A stretch of DNA of 64,000 nt, from assembly GCF_900217235.1 (NCBI RefSeq), contig NZ_LT907975.1:1221501-1285500 (forward strand), written 5' to 3'. The translations under genes and the position numbers were made by a program. Positions 52,318 to 62,312 of the stretch are shown here, piece by piece (the first letter of the stretch is position 1; every line of letters starts with the position of its first letter). A model generated the notes under the pieces. It saw nothing but the letters and a program-made list of their open reading frames with translations. It searched no databases and was not told the origin of the DNA. Origin of the DNA: Pseudodesulfovibrio profundus (lineage in GTDB: Bacteria > Desulfobacterota > Desulfovibrionia > Desulfovibrionales > Desulfovibrionaceae).

Positions 52318-54270
52318 CTAACTTGCTTTACTTCCAGGAGGAACCTCGCCGGAAGGAGTCAACAGTTCCATGGAGTCGCCATGCTTCACAGCCAGGATCA
52401 TTCCCTGAGAAAGCTGCTTGCGGAGTTTGCGTGGTTTCAGGTTCACAACCACTACTACCTGCCTGCCGACAAGATCATCCGGGGAGAAGAAATCGGCAAT
52501 ACCTGCAACAACTTGTCGCAGCTTGTCATCGCCTGTATCCACCCGGACCAACAGCAGACGATCAGCATCAGGATGCTTCTCGACTTCCTTGACGGTTCCA
52601 ACGCGCATGTCGATTTTCTGGAAATCTTCAAACTCGATGGTCGGCACCTCGTCCTGTCCGCTTTTCTTGGATTGTTTTTTCTGCTTTTTCCCTTTTGCTC
52701 CGTTTTTCCCGGATTCCGCTTCAGGCTTGGCCTCGGGAAGCTCGACACGGGGGAACAAAGTGGAGGTCTTGGCAACCTGGGTACCGGATTCGAGCAGTCC
52801 CCAGACATCCAATTCCTTGGGCAGGTTGACCTTCTCGGAATCAAAGGCAATCCCGAGGTGGGACAGCATTTTCTCACTGGCTTCGGGCATGACCGGCCAC
52901 AGGTGGACAGCGATCTTGCGCATGTTCTCCAGCAGGACATAAATCACTGTGGAGAGACGTCCCATGTCTTCGTTCTTGAACAAAGTCCAGGGAGCGGTGG
53001 CATCAATGTACTTGTTCAGGCCGCGCACCAGTTCCCACAGCCCTTCCAGACCGCGGGAAAAACGCATTTCCCCAAAGTGGTCCTGGAATGCTTTCATGGC
53101 TTCCTGACCGAGCTTCTTGATTTCGGCTTCTTCGATGTCTTCGATATCGGGACGAGGAATCTCGCCACCGAAATACTTGTGGGTCATGGAGACCGTGCGG
53201 TTGAACAGGTTGCCGAGATCATTTGCCAGTTCAGCATTGAGGCGACCGACAAGGGCTTCCTCGGAGAAGCTGGAATCCTGACCGAAGACCATGTCGCGCA
53301 ACAGGAAATAACGGAACGCATCCAGGCCGTAAGTGTCCTTCATGGCCAGCGGCTCAACAACGTTGCCGATGGACTTGGACATCTTGGTATCCTTGACCAG
53401 CCAGTAGCCGTGCACGTTGAGATGCTGGTAGGGTTCGATACCTGCGGCCTTGAGCATTGTGGGCCAGAAAATGGCGTGGGGCTTGAGGATATCCTTGGCG
53501 ATGAGATGGTTGGCGCTGGGCCAGTATTTCTCGAACTTCTCGCCTTCGGGGTAATCCAGAGCAGTGATGTAGTTGATGAGTGCATCGAACCAGACATAGG
53601 TTACGTACTCTTCATCAAAGGGCAGCTCGATACCCCATGTCAGGCGGGATTTCGGACGGGAGATACACAGATCTTCCAATTCGCCGGATTCAAGAAGGCT
53701 CATGACTTCATTTCTGTACCGCTCGGGGCGAATGAAATCAGGATTATTGGTGATATGCTCTTTCAACCATTGCTGATATTTCGACATTTTGAAGAAGTAG
53801 TTCTTCTCAGCAATATATTCAGGCACGGTTTGGTGGTCCGGGCATTTTCCGTCCACCAGTTCTTTCTCGGTATAAAAACGCTCACAGCCAAAGCAATAGT
53901 GCCCGCCGTATTCACCGAAGTAGATATCCCCGGAGTCGTAAACCTTTTGAAGGATGTCCTGAACGACTTTCTTGTGGCGAGGTTCCGTTGTCCGGATGAA
54001 ATCGTTGTTGGAAACGTTCAAGTTGGGCCACAGGTCGCGGAACAAGGCGCTGATGGTATCAACGTATTCCTGTGGTGACTTTCCTTCGCCCTCGGCTGCC
54101 TGCACGATTTTATCTCCGTGCTCGTCCGTACCTGTAAGAAAATAGGCATCCTCGCCCATGAGTCGATGAAAACGCGCTATCGAATCGGCCACAATGGCAC
54201 TATACGCATGCCCCAGGTGAGGCTTGGCGTTCACGTAGAAAATGGGAGTGGTAATGTAAAAAGGCTTCAA
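52318..54270 (-). CDS. metG: Methionyl-tRNA synthetase
   Basis: This 650-aa class I enzyme charges tRNA-Met. HxGH appears as PHLGHAYS, the zinc region as CFGCERFYTEKE...KCPDH, and the catalytic loop as KMSKSIGN (about residue 298). A C-terminal tRNA-binding (OB-fold) domain (about 545-650) is present after a Lys-rich linker. It lies 41 bp after ricT on the same strand. Confidence 0.97.
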   Translation of the reverse strand: MKPFYITTPIFYVNAKPHLGHAYSAIVADSIARFHRLMGEDAYFLTGTDEHGDKIVQAAEGEGKSPQEYVDTISALFRDLWPNLNVSNNDFIRTTEPRHKKVVQDILQKVYDSGDIYFGEYGGHYCFGCERFYTEKELVDGKCPDHQTVPEYIAEKNYFFKMSKYQQWLKEHITNNPDFIRPERYRNEVMSLLESGELEDLCISRPKSRLTWGIELPFDEEYVTYVWFDALINYITALDYPEGEKFEKYWPSANHLIAKDILKPHAIFWPTMLKAAGIEPYQHLNVHGYWLVKDTKMSKSIGNVVEPLAMKDTYGLDAFRYFLLRDMVFGQDSSFSEEALVGRLNAELANDLGNLFNRTVSMTHKYFGGEIPRPDIEDIEEAEIKKLGQEAMKAFQDHFGEMRFSRGLEGLWELVRGLNKYIDATAPWTLFKNEDMGRLSTVIYVLLENMRKIAVHLWPVMPEASEKMLSHLGIAFDSEKVNLPKELDVWGLLESGTQVAKTSTLFPRVELPEAKPEAESGKNGAKGKKQKKQSKKSGQDEVPTIEFEDFQKIDMRVGTVKEVEKHPDADRLLLVRVDTGDDKLRQVVAGIADFFSPDDLVGRQVVVVVNLKPRKLRKQLSQGMILAVKHGDSMELLTPSGEVPPGSKAS

Positions 54271-54311
54271 ACTGAATCTCCTTATCCCGTCGCAGATGAC
54301 CGGCGGGATAG

Positions 54312-55445
54312 TTACTTCCTTGGCCTGCGTCGACGCCTTCTGGGTCTACGAGGCTTTTTGTTTTTATTATCTTCCCCGGAACCGTCAGTGTCAGGCTTTC
54401 CCGAACGGGATTTCGGCTTGCGCGATCGTTCCTGTCGCGGCTTGTCCTGACCGGTTTTCCCCTTGGCCGGACGCTTTTCGCTCTTCTTGCCGGGTCCGGC
54501 GCTCCCCTTGTCTTCCGAAGGGGCTCCGTCTGGAGTATCTTTGCCAGCATTGGCCGCAGGTTTGGGAGGTTTACGCCCACTGCGGCGGCCTTTATTGTTG
54601 CGATTGTTCGCCTCTTCTATGGCCTCTTTGCTGGGCGGCTTGTTAACTATTTCGTTCCATTCGTCAATGGAAACTTCTTTTTCTTCAAATCCCTCCGTCA
54701 ATAACGACAAGGTTTTCTTGAAGAAATTTGATCTTAGAACTTTTACAGCTCCCATGGATGTCGTATATTTTTTCCCCACTTTGGGACACATGCGGTGAAA
54801 CTCTTCATACCCCTTCTGCTCAAAGCTCAGGCAGCAGAGAAGTCGACCACAAATTCCCGAAATCTTTGTCGGATTCAAGAAAAGATTCTGTTCCTTGGCC
54901 ATCTTGATGGTCACGGGAACAAACTTGCGCATGAATCGACGGCAGCAGCACATCTGGCCGCAGTTGCCGATTGCGCCAAGCATCTGTGTTTCATGGCGAA
55001 CCCCGATCTGACGAAGCTCGATCCTGGTCCGGTATTCACGCACCAGATCCTTGATCAGTTCGCGAAAGTCGATCCGCCCGGGGGCTGTGAAGTAGAATAT
55101 CATTTTGGAGCGATCAAAAAACACTTCGACTTCGACCAGTTTCATGCCGAGTTTGTGTTTCGTGATGCATTTGCGGCAGAACTTGTAGGCATCCTTGGAC
55201 AGTTCTTCGTTCTCTGCCACGGACTCCATGTCTTTTTCGTTGGCAAGACGATAGATGGGCTTGTGCCCTTCCTCATCTTCCCCGATTTCCACAGGCGCCT
55301 GTTTGGTCAGTATGACCTTGCCAAGCCCCATGCCCTGATCGGTCTTGACGATAACGTGCTGCCCTTCGCGCACCACGAACGGCCCTGAACCGAAGTAGTA
55401 CACCTGACCGTAATCATTGAATTTAACACCAAGTATTTGGCTCAT
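54312..55445 (-). CDS. ricT: RicT/YaaT-type PSP1 protein with basic tail
   Basis: This 377-aa protein has the PSP1 conserved region (about 60-260) with several Cys pairs (CRKCITK, CGQMCCCRRF, CGRLLCCLSF). In the Ric complex of Bacillus, equivalent cysteines help hold iron-sulfur clusters. A Lys/Arg/Pro-rich low-complexity tail of about 95 residues (283-377) makes it longer than the usual 275 aa, perhaps for RNA or membrane contact. No ricA or ricF is adjacent. It precedes metG on one transcript. Confidence 0.88.
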   Translation of the reverse strand: MSQILGVKFNDYGQVYYFGSGPFVVREGQHVIVKTDQGMGLGKVILTKQAPVEIGEDEEGHKPIYRLANEKDMESVAENEELSKDAYKFCRKCITKHKLGMKLVEVEVFFDRSKMIFYFTAPGRIDFRELIKDLVREYRTRIELRQIGVRHETQMLGAIGNCGQMCCCRRFMRKFVPVTIKMAKEQNLFLNPTKISGICGRLLCCLSFEQKGYEEFHRMCPKVGKKYTTSMGAVKVLRSNFFKKTLSLLTEGFEEKEVSIDEWNEIVNKPPSKEAIEEANNRNNKGRRSGRKPPKPAANAGKDTPDGAPSEDKGSAGPGKKSEKRPAKGKTGQDKPRQERSRKPKSRSGKPDTDGSGEDNKNKKPRRPRRRRRRPRK

Positions 55446-55560
55446 GAATTCTTTATCCTATCTATATATAAACCCGTCCTGCGGGTGAGCATTTGTCGTG
55501 AAGAAGGAGTAACATATTAGAAAAAGGCAACATGAGCAAATCACCGCTCAATACATAAAA

Positions 55561-55589
55561 CGGGCGAACGCCCAAAAGGCGTCCGCCCG
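55561..55589 (-). terminator. Intrinsic terminator of the receiver gene
   Basis: CGGGCGAACGCC and GGCGTCCGCCCG form a 12-bp stem with one mismatch and a 5-nt loop, followed on the minus strand by TTTTATG. It is 28 bp after the stop. Confidence 0.78.
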
Positions 55590-55616
55590 GGGAACATGCC
55601 ATGATCTTTTGAAATA

Positions 55617-56012
55617 TTACAGAAGCCCAAGACTCCTGACTTCAGATAGAAGCTTCTCTTCATCGATGGGCTTGACGAGATAGGAAGTTGCACCGCCAAG
55701 AAAAAAGGCATCGTGGGTTTCTTTCTTGTCATCCAACATGGTGGTGACAATAACCTTGGCCTCGTTTTGAGGAGCGACCTTGTGCTCTTTTTCGATGGCC
55801 CGAATTTCCCGCAATGCCTGCTGGCCGTCCATTTCCGGCATCAACAAATCCAGACAGATGAGGTCATACCGCTCGCCGTCCTTAACCCCACGCCGAAACG
55901 CTTCAATGGCTTCCTCGCCGTTGACGGCAATATCGCACTGAGCCACACCGCGCAGGATCTCATGGATCATGTTCCGACTATAAAAATCATCATCAACGAT
56001 CAACGCTTTCAT
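55617..56012 (-). CDS. Single-domain response regulator (CheY-like)
   Basis: This 131-aa receiver protein has acidic D7-D9 (VDDD), the phospho-acceptor D55 in LICLDLLMP and Lys in LVKPID. No output domain is present, so it acts like CheY or as a relay. The ATG at 56012 has GGAGG five bases upstream. It is alone, with its own terminator, and follows the HDOD gene on the same strand after a gap of about 170 bp. Confidence 0.92.
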   Translation of the reverse strand: MKALIVDDDFYSRNMIHEILRGVAQCDIAVNGEEAIEAFRRGVKDGERYDLICLDLLMPEMDGQQALREIRAIEKEHKVAPQNEAKVIVTTMLDDKKETHDAFFLGGATSYLVKPIDEEKLLSEVRSLGLL

Positions 56013-56179
56013 GCTCGCCTCCACGAGTGATAGTTACCTACCTCTAACGGCATAGATATTTGGCATTTTATCATGGAAAAATCAACTCAGGTCAGCAGTT
56101 TTCCACTTTGGAACAAGAAGATAGTGCAAGGTTTCTCAACACACGCATTTCACAGGGAATTTTCAGCACAGGGCCACAA

Positions 56180-57058
56180 TCAACCGGGCTCACCCAACTG
56201 GATGAAAATACGTGCGTTTTCAACTTCCTCATCCAGTGACCCCATTTCCTTGATCAGTCCATTGAGGTCCAATGAAAAACGATCCTGAATGGGCTGTGGC
56301 AGTTCAAGAACCGTATAATCCCCTGCCGACCCGAAAGCGAGCTTCTTGGCTATCTGGTCAGCAACAAAGACACAATCCACCAGTTGTGAAGGCTTGCCCT
56401 CAAGTGGGGTATGGTGCAACCGAAGAGCATCATGCAACCCCCTTGGTAAATTCCACTTTTCTGCCAACAGGCCGCCGATTTCAGAGTGGGTCATGCCCAT
56501 ATGATTCATTTCCATTCGGGACAGGACACCATCGGTTTCAATGGCGATTTCACGCACCTGGCTGAACTGCTCAGGCGCATGCAACGCCATGACAACCTTG
56601 CCGACATCATGAAGCAATCCAGCGGCAAAATAATCCGCAGCCTCATCGCGGGAGACACCCAACATGGCGCCGAGCATCCGGGTTCCGCTGGCCACCGCAA
56701 GGGAATGCAGCCAGAAGGCCCCCATCTCCAGCCCTGCCGGATTGAAGTGCGGAACAACACCAACTATACCGAGGCAAACAGCAACATTTTTGAGCGTGTT
56801 CAAGCCAAGATAGACGCTGGCGTGATTGATGGAGGTTATTTCACGAGACAACCCAAAATACGGAGAGTTCACCAGGCGCAACATCTTAAGCGTGAACACC
56901 GGGTCTCGCTTGATCACATCCACCAATTCCTTCTGCGATGTCGTGGCATCGTTGGACAACCTCAGCACTTCCCTCACACTTTTGGGAAGTTCGGGCATCA
57001 ACTCAACAGCGTCGAGCAGTTGCTGACGAGTCTCATGTTTTTCTATCACCGACGTCAT
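56180..57058 (-). CDS. HDOD-domain protein
   Basis: This 292-aa HDOD-domain protein has an N-terminal helical part (ELPKSVREVLRLSND) and the HDOD core (GLNTLKNVAVCLGIV, HDVGKVVMAL). HDOD proteins are non-catalytic relatives of HD domains linked to signalling and regulation. I prefer the ATG at 57058 with a GAGA-type ribosome site over the ATG at 57115, which has none. It follows comEC with a gap of 89 bp. Confidence 0.88.
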   Translation of the reverse strand: MTSVIEKHETRQQLLDAVELMPELPKSVREVLRLSNDATTSQKELVDVIKRDPVFTLKMLRLVNSPYFGLSREITSINHASVYLGLNTLKNVAVCLGIVGVVPHFNPAGLEMGAFWLHSLAVASGTRMLGAMLGVSRDEAADYFAAGLLHDVGKVVMALHAPEQFSQVREIAIETDGVLSRMEMNHMGMTHSEIGGLLAEKWNLPRGLHDALRLHHTPLEGKPSQLVDCVFVADQIAKKLAFGSAGDYTVLELPQPIQDRFSLDLNGLIKEMGSLDEEVENARIFIQLGEPG

Positions 57059-57147
57059 GACATCTCTCAGTAGGCCAGAATAATTGATTGGGCAGACCTG
57101 ATTACGACCATTCATTTATTACAAGAATGCCGTTTATTGGCAAGGAC

Positions 57148-59556
57148 TCAGGGACGAAAGACTCGTGTTTTCAACGATTCCCCTTCTCCCCAGCAGGCAG
57201 CAAGCAATCCATGACGCCCCGTGGTCAACACGGGAACGCCCACAGACTGCGTCACTGCCTCGTGCGGAAAATCGAACCGATTCAGAAAACCGTTTGAGCA
57301 TAAAGCCAGGGATGGGGCGACCCGCTGATAAAACTCCGTACTCAGACTGGATTTGCTTCCATGATGTGGCAGGACCAACACCTCCGCACGAAGTGGAGCA
57401 GCCTCCTCTAAAAGTGCACCAACCCCTTTCTCCTCTATATCACCGGGGATCAACGCCAATCCCTTATCATTTTGAACCAACCTGAGCACCAGTGACCGCT
57501 CGTTGGCGTGCGTTCCCTTGAACGATGAAGAAGGATGCAGGACCTCCAACTGTGTATCTTCCGTCAATTCGATCACATCTCCTGCGCCAAGGACCACAGG
57601 GGTGATCTGCTGGCGATCCAGGACCGCACGCAGGCGCTTGCCAGTTTGACCGCGAGGCAGCATGCCGTTGGTGTAGAATGCCCCCACATCGAATCGGGAG
57701 AGAATAAACGGCAGCCCGTGGCTATGATCCGCATCCGGGTGACTCATGAACACCCCTTCCAGTCGGGGCGGGCGTCCATAGGTAAGATACGGGGCGACCA
57801 CGGCTTCACCTATATCAAAATATTTGGAACCAGCGCCCCCGTCGATGAGCCACTGCCGACCGCCCGGCACGGAAACAAGCACCGACTGTCCCAGCCCGAC
57901 ATCGATAACGGAAACGCGAGTCTCATCCCGGGCATCGCTCACCATGACTGTGACGTGAGGAGCGACAAGGCACACAAACCCCACTCCAGCCAATCCAACG
58001 AACAGGCGTCGATTGCTCAAGGCAACGATGACCACGACCAACAAAATGAAGCACCCCAGGATTTCAGGCCACAACGGACGAAGGACGGAGAACGCCGGAG
58101 CCATGCCCATATCGCCCACCCAGTGCAGCACTGACAGCAGTATATCCATGGCCGAAGACGCAATGGTCAGCAGCGCTTTTCCAAGCGGGACAGTCCAGCC
58201 GACTAGAGACAGGAGCATACCGATAATACCGAGCGGCATGACAATAAAGCCCAATACAGGAAGCCAGATGAGATTAAGAAGAATATTGGGACACCACGTT
58301 CCAAAGTACCAGGAAATGATCGGGAGCAGCGCTATATTGGCGCAGATGCTCACCGCAAGAAGACCGCCAGCCCAGGCAAGCCCTTTTTTCCATAGTTGCT
58401 CCTTCCTGCCGAACAAGGGAGTGATGAAGGGCAACAGCAGTCCGATTCCCGCCACCGCTGTGGCCGACATCTGCAAGGAAAGATCAAAGACAGCCAGTGG
58501 TGATAGGGCGACAATCACGGCAAGGGCAAAGAACAACCCGTCGAGCAGTATGCGCCCTCGCCCCTGAAAGAGTAGCAATCCCCAAAAGCCGTACATGATA
58601 GTGGCCCGGATCAACGAGTGGGAGGGTTGGCCTAACCATGCGTACCCAAGCACAAGCGGGATGGCGATCAGCACGGCCAATTTCTGTCTTGGTATAACGA
58701 GAAGCAGCCCCGGGAACAGCAGTGTCACACCCCATGCAAGGGCCAATCCCAGACACGCAACAAACCCCACATGCATGCCGGACAACGCTAGCGTATGCGC
58801 CAGCCCGGCCTTGCGCGCTGCATCCGTGGTTTCCACATCCAGGCCGGATTTGTCACCAGTGGTCAATGCCCGGACCATGGCTCCGCCCTGGGTATCCGGC
58901 ACCAGTTGTGCCACCGTATGACGCAACCGTTGCTTGCACCCCGAAAACCAACTCTCCGGCTCTGCGCCCCACTCGATAAAAGCGGGTCGCCCCACCGGCC
59001 ATGCGCGCCAGAACACTCCCTGCCGTTGCCAGTACCACTCGTAATCCCACGCACCGGGATTGCCGAAATTATGGACCGGCACAACTCGAAGACGGGCCGT
59101 AACAGACTGCCCGGGAACCGGGGTATGATCGGGATTGCGCCAACTCCATGCCAACCGTCCCGGCAGAATGGCTGTGCCATCTTGTGACTGAGCGGTTATT
59201 TCGCCAAGGACAAGACGCAACCGATGCCCGGGCCTCGGCTCCACTCGCTCCACCACCCCGGTGATGATCACGGCATCGCGCTGCATCATCCACTGAGGGG
59301 GATCAACCGGTTCCGGCGCCCACTGGGCTGCATAGGCGAATCCGAACACACTACAGAGCAGGAACGCCAGTGCCGGCAGCCGTCGCAGCCAGCCGCGCAA
59401 GGTCGTATCGACCAATATGAGAGCAAAAAGTGCGGCACTGGAAGCCACAGGGTATCGAAAAGCGAAAACACCAAGGACAAAGGCAAGAAAATAGCTCTGC
59501 CACGGCAGCAGGCCAGCAGCAAAACGGGGGCGTTCCTCGGTCAGCAAGCGCGACAC
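57148..59556 (-). CDS. comEC: ComEC/Rec2 DNA-uptake channel
   Basis: This 802-aa inner-membrane protein takes single-stranded DNA across the membrane in natural transformation. It has an N-terminal DUF4131 region and a competence domain with about ten helices. A C-terminal metallo-beta-lactamase-type domain has the metal sites DGGAG, SHPDADHSHGLP and LPHHGSKSSL. Full length suggests that transformation is possible, though other com genes are not here. It lies 15 bp after ruvB, an unusual partner. Confidence 0.93.
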   Translation of the reverse strand: MSRLLTEERPRFAAGLLPWQSYFLAFVLGVFAFRYPVASSAALFALILVDTTLRGWLRRLPALAFLLCSVFGFAYAAQWAPEPVDPPQWMMQRDAVIITGVVERVEPRPGHRLRLVLGEITAQSQDGTAILPGRLAWSWRNPDHTPVPGQSVTARLRVVPVHNFGNPGAWDYEWYWQRQGVFWRAWPVGRPAFIEWGAEPESWFSGCKQRLRHTVAQLVPDTQGGAMVRALTTGDKSGLDVETTDAARKAGLAHTLALSGMHVGFVACLGLALAWGVTLLFPGLLLVIPRQKLAVLIAIPLVLGYAWLGQPSHSLIRATIMYGFWGLLLFQGRGRILLDGLFFALAVIVALSPLAVFDLSLQMSATAVAGIGLLLPFITPLFGRKEQLWKKGLAWAGGLLAVSICANIALLPIISWYFGTWCPNILLNLIWLPVLGFIVMPLGIIGMLLSLVGWTVPLGKALLTIASSAMDILLSVLHWVGDMGMAPAFSVLRPLWPEILGCFILLVVVIVALSNRRLFVGLAGVGFVCLVAPHVTVMVSDARDETRVSVIDVGLGQSVLVSVPGGRQWLIDGGAGSKYFDIGEAVVAPYLTYGRPPRLEGVFMSHPDADHSHGLPFILSRFDVGAFYTNGMLPRGQTGKRLRAVLDRQQITPVVLGAGDVIELTEDTQLEVLHPSSSFKGTHANERSLVLRLVQNDKGLALIPGDIEEKGVGALLEEAAPLRAEVLVLPHHGSKSSLSTEFYQRVAPSLALCSNGFLNRFDFPHEAVTQSVGVPVLTTGRHGLLAACWGEGESLKTRVFRP

Positions 59557-59571
59557 AAACGTATCCGCCGC

Positions 59572-60558
59572 TTAGATAAGCATGTGCTGATCGTCGTCTT
59601 CCCGACGCAACTTGAGGTGTTTGTAGGCCTTGGGTGTGGCGACACGTCCTCGCGGTGTACGCTTGAGGAAACCGCACTGGATGAGATACGGCTCGTAAAT
59701 ATCCTCGATGGTTCGGACTTCTTCAGCGCATGCAGCGGCTATGGTTTTCAGTCCCACAGGACCACCATTGAAGTTTTCGACCATCAGCATGAGGATCTTT
59801 CGGTCCATGTTGTCCAGACCGTACTGATCGACATCGAGGCGATCCAGAGAACGTTCGGCAATTTCCTTGGTCACCCGTCCGTCGCCCTGCACCAGTGCGT
59901 AATCCCGCACACGACGCAGTAACCGGTTGGCAATACGAGGGGTTCCACGAGACCGGCGACCAATGGCAAGGGCGCCGTCCGGGGCAACCTCCACACCAAG
60001 AATAGTGGCAGCTCGCTCGACGATACGTGCCAACTCTTCCGGGGAGTAGAATTCGATGCGGAAGATGGAGCCAAATCGATCCCGCAAGGGAGAAGTCAGC
60101 AGCCCGAGGCGCGTGGTGGCACCGACCAGTGTGAACGGTTCCAGATCGAGTTTGACCGTTCGCGCACCGGGGCCGGAACCGATGACCAGATCGATCTGAA
60201 AATCTTCCATGGCCGGATAGAGCACCTCTTCAACGGTGGCTGGCATGCGGTGGATTTCATCGATGAACAAAATATCTCCGCGATCCAAATTGGTCAGGAT
60301 AGCGGCCAGATCGCCGGAACGTTCGATGACAGGCCCGGAGGTCGAGACCATATTCACGCCCAGTTCGGAAGCCATTATGCGAGCCAGAGTCGTTTTGCCG
60401 AGACCGGGATTGCCGTAAAACAGCGTATGGTCCAGAGGACGCTCACGCTCGGTGGCCGCCCGGATAAAAATATCGAGGTTTTCTCGCAGGTCCTGCTGCC
60501 CGATAAAATCGGAAAGCTTCCTGGGTCGGACGTTTTCTTCTTGGTGGGTATTACTCAT
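59572..60558 (-). CDS. ruvB: Holliday junction helicase RuvB
   Basis: This 328-aa AAA+ motor drives branch migration. It has Walker [13 protein letters not shown] (about 49-60), Walker [11 protein letters not shown], arginine-finger and sensor regions, and a C-terminal winged helix ([19 protein letters not shown]). Its start overlaps the ruvA stop by 4 bp. Confidence 0.97.
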   Translation of the reverse strand: MSNTHQEENVRPRKLSDFIGQQDLRENLDIFIRAATERERPLDHTLFYGNPGLGKTTLARIMASELGVNMVSTSGPVIERSGDLAAILTNLDRGDILFIDEIHRMPATVEEVLYPAMEDFQIDLVIGSGPGARTVKLDLEPFTLVGATTRLGLLTSPLRDRFGSIFRIEFYSPEELARIVERAATILGVEVAPDGALAIGRRSRGTPRIANRLLRRVRDYALVQGDGRVTKEIAERSLDRLDVDQYGLDNMDRKILMLMVENFNGGPVGLKTIAAACAEEVRTIEDIYEPYLIQCGFLKRTPRGRVATPKAYKHLKLRREDDDQHMLI

Positions 60559-61175
60559 GAACGTGCTGCGTTGATTTTCTTCAATACCGCGCGGATGGCA
60601 CCGGCGGCGTCAAGGTCTGGTTCCGCTTCAAATGTTTCGAGGATCATGGGACGAATTTCATCCTCAGCGTACCCCAGCCCCTTCAACCCTGCAAGAGTAT
60701 CGAGATATTCACCCTGCGGACCTTGGGGGGCGGAAGCCGCGGAAGCACGCTTGCCCGTGGTGGGCGAAAGCTTCTTCACCTTGTCCTTCAGGTGCCACAA
60801 AATCTGCTTGGCCGACTTCGGGCCGATGCCCGGCACCGTGGACAGCATGGTCACATCTTCACGGAATGCGATTTCCCGCAGATGTTCCGCATCAAACATG
60901 GAAAGAATGGCCAACGCTTTTTTGGGACCAAGCTTGTCGATGGAAATCAGCGTCCTGAACAATTCCAGATCGTCTGCTTCCAGAAAACCGAAAAGATCAA
61001 TGGCTTTTTCCGCCACCTGGGTGTGAATGTACATCTCGACATCACCACCGCGCCCCGGGACCTTGGCAAGCACCGACGTCGGTGCGGCCACTTCGTATCC
61101 GACTCCGCCCGGAGTCAGTACCACCAGTCCCTTATCTGTGGCAGACAAAACTTTTCCTTGAAGATATCCGATCAT
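60555..61175 (-). CDS. ruvA: Holliday junction DNA-binding protein RuvA
   Basis: This 206-aa subunit forms the tetramer that holds the four-way junction. It has an N-terminal OB-fold ([19 protein letters not shown]), a helix-hairpin-helix pair ([15 protein letters not shown] and [16 protein letters not shown]) and a C-terminal RuvB-binding domain. It is separated from ruvC by a plus-strand gene. Confidence 0.96.
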   Translation of the reverse strand: MIGYLQGKVLSATDKGLVVLTPGGVGYEVAAPTSVLAKVPGRGGDVEMYIHTQVAEKAIDLFGFLEADDLELFRTLISIDKLGPKKALAILSMFDAEHLREIAFREDVTMLSTVPGIGPKSAKQILWHLKDKVKKLSPTTGKRASAASAPQGPQGEYLDTLAGLKGLGYAEDEIRPMILETFEAEPDLDAAGAIRAVLKKINAARS

Positions 61176-61315
61176 GAATCGCCTCCGTTGAAGCAGGTAT
61201 TACCGCATTAGCGTGTGCAATTCAAAGATTAAGCGAACAATAAATCAGCACGAAATAACGCTGGTGGATTAATCTGCATTGTCTGATATAGTGCGAAAAA
61301 ACAGGAGCAACCAGC

Positions 61316-61786
61316 ATGAAACGTCTTTTTTACAGTCTCGCTATCACTCTTCTCCTTCCCGCCATCGCATATGCGCAGGACCCTCGTACGGCGCAGGATG
61401 AACTAATCAGCCTGGTCGGCGAAGCCATCGTTCAGGAGACCACCCAAGCCTCGGAAGAAGTCCGCAAGGCCAAAGAGGTGCTGGATGTCATTCTCCGCAA
61501 CGGCACACAGGCAGAACAAGAACAGGCCAGGGATCGTGTGGAGGAAGCGGAAACACGCTATCGCCGCTCACAGGAAAAACTGGACACGGCTCGCCTTGAT
61601 GCGTTTGCCCGCGAGTGCGGCACTTCAAGGGCGCAAATCCAGTCCATGCGCGATTCCGGCATGGGGTGGGGGCGCATTGCCAAAGAATGCGGCGTTCACC
61701 CGTCCGTTGCTGGAAAGGGGAAAGGCAAAGGAAAGGGCAAGAATAAAAACAAGAATAAGAACAAGGGCAAAGGGAAAAACAAATAG
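61316..61786 (+). CDS. Secreted Lys/Gly/Asn-rich protein
   Basis: This 156-aa protein has a clear signal peptide (cut after about A20, AIAYA/QDP) and a charged coiled-coil region (40-95). A motif of an uncharacterised family follows (GMGWGRIAKECGVHPS, about 115-130), then a low-complexity basic tail of about 25 residues alternating K, G and N. It lies between ruvA and ruvC on the opposite strand, splitting the usual ruv order. The function is unknown. AGGAG precedes the ATG. Confidence 0.78.
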   Translation: MKRLFYSLAITLLLPAIAYAQDPRTAQDELISLVGEAIVQETTQASEEVRKAKEVLDVILRNGTQAEQEQARDRVEEAETRYRRSQEKLDTARLDAFARECGTSRAQIQSMRDSGMGWGRIAKECGVHPSVAGKGKGKGKGKNKNKNKNKGKGKNK

Positions 61787-61799
61787 CGCCTGCTGAGTA

Positions 61800-62312
61800 T
61801 TAGCGCTGCGTACAGGTCAGCTTGCGCATCCGCCGCTCATTGAGGTGGCAGATGGCGACCGCCAGAGCATCCGAGGCGTCTTCAGCCCACTTGGGCTTTT
61901 TGACACTGAGGCAGTGGGCGACCATGAACGCCACCTGATCCTTGGGAGCATTGCCGACCCCAACGATGTTCTTTTTCACCTTGGACGGTTCATATTCGGA
62001 GACGGTCAGGCCATTGGTGGCACATGCCGCCATGGCCGCACCCCTCGCCTGCCCCAGTTTGAGGGCAGACGAAGGATTCTTGGAAACAAAAACGTTTTCA
62101 ATGGCCGCCTCCACAGGACCGTGGAGCTTGATCAACTCATCGAGTTTATCAAAGATGACACCCAGCCGCGTTCCCATGTCTTTCTTGACCGGAGTACGGA
62201 TAGTGCCGGTTTCGATAAGCTCGGCCTGACCGGATATTTCGCGGACTATGCCATATCCCGTCACCCGTGAACCGGGGTCGAGACCAATAACGATCAGACC
62301 GTTGCCGCTCAT
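61800..62312 (-). CDS. ruvC: Holliday junction resolvase RuvC
   Basis: This 170-aa RNase H-fold nuclease has the acidic catalytic residues in IGLDPGS (D11), AIENVFV (E) and EDASDALAVAICH (two D). It resolves junctions handled by RuvAB. Its ATG overlaps the yebC stop (TAATG), so the two are coupled. It is convergent with the secreted Lys-rich gene. Confidence 0.96.
   Translation of the reverse strand: MSGNGLIVIGLDPGSRVTGYGIVREISGQAELIETGTIRTPVKKDMGTRLGVIFDKLDELIKLHGPVEAAIENVFVSKNPSSALKLGQARGAAMAACATNGLTVSEYEPSKVKKNIVGVGNAPKDQVAFMVAHCLSVKKPKWAEDASDALAVAICHLNERRMRKLTCTQR

Noticed and set aside
52381-54078. 565-codon open frame opposite metG
   Set aside because: It is an antisense shadow of a clear methionyl-tRNA synthetase, with no ribosome site.
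61724-61786. Short A/G-rich direct repeats at the end of the secreted-protein gene
   Set aside because: They are codon-level repeats of Lys, Gly and Asn within a coding sequence, not a CRISPR or a separate repeat element.
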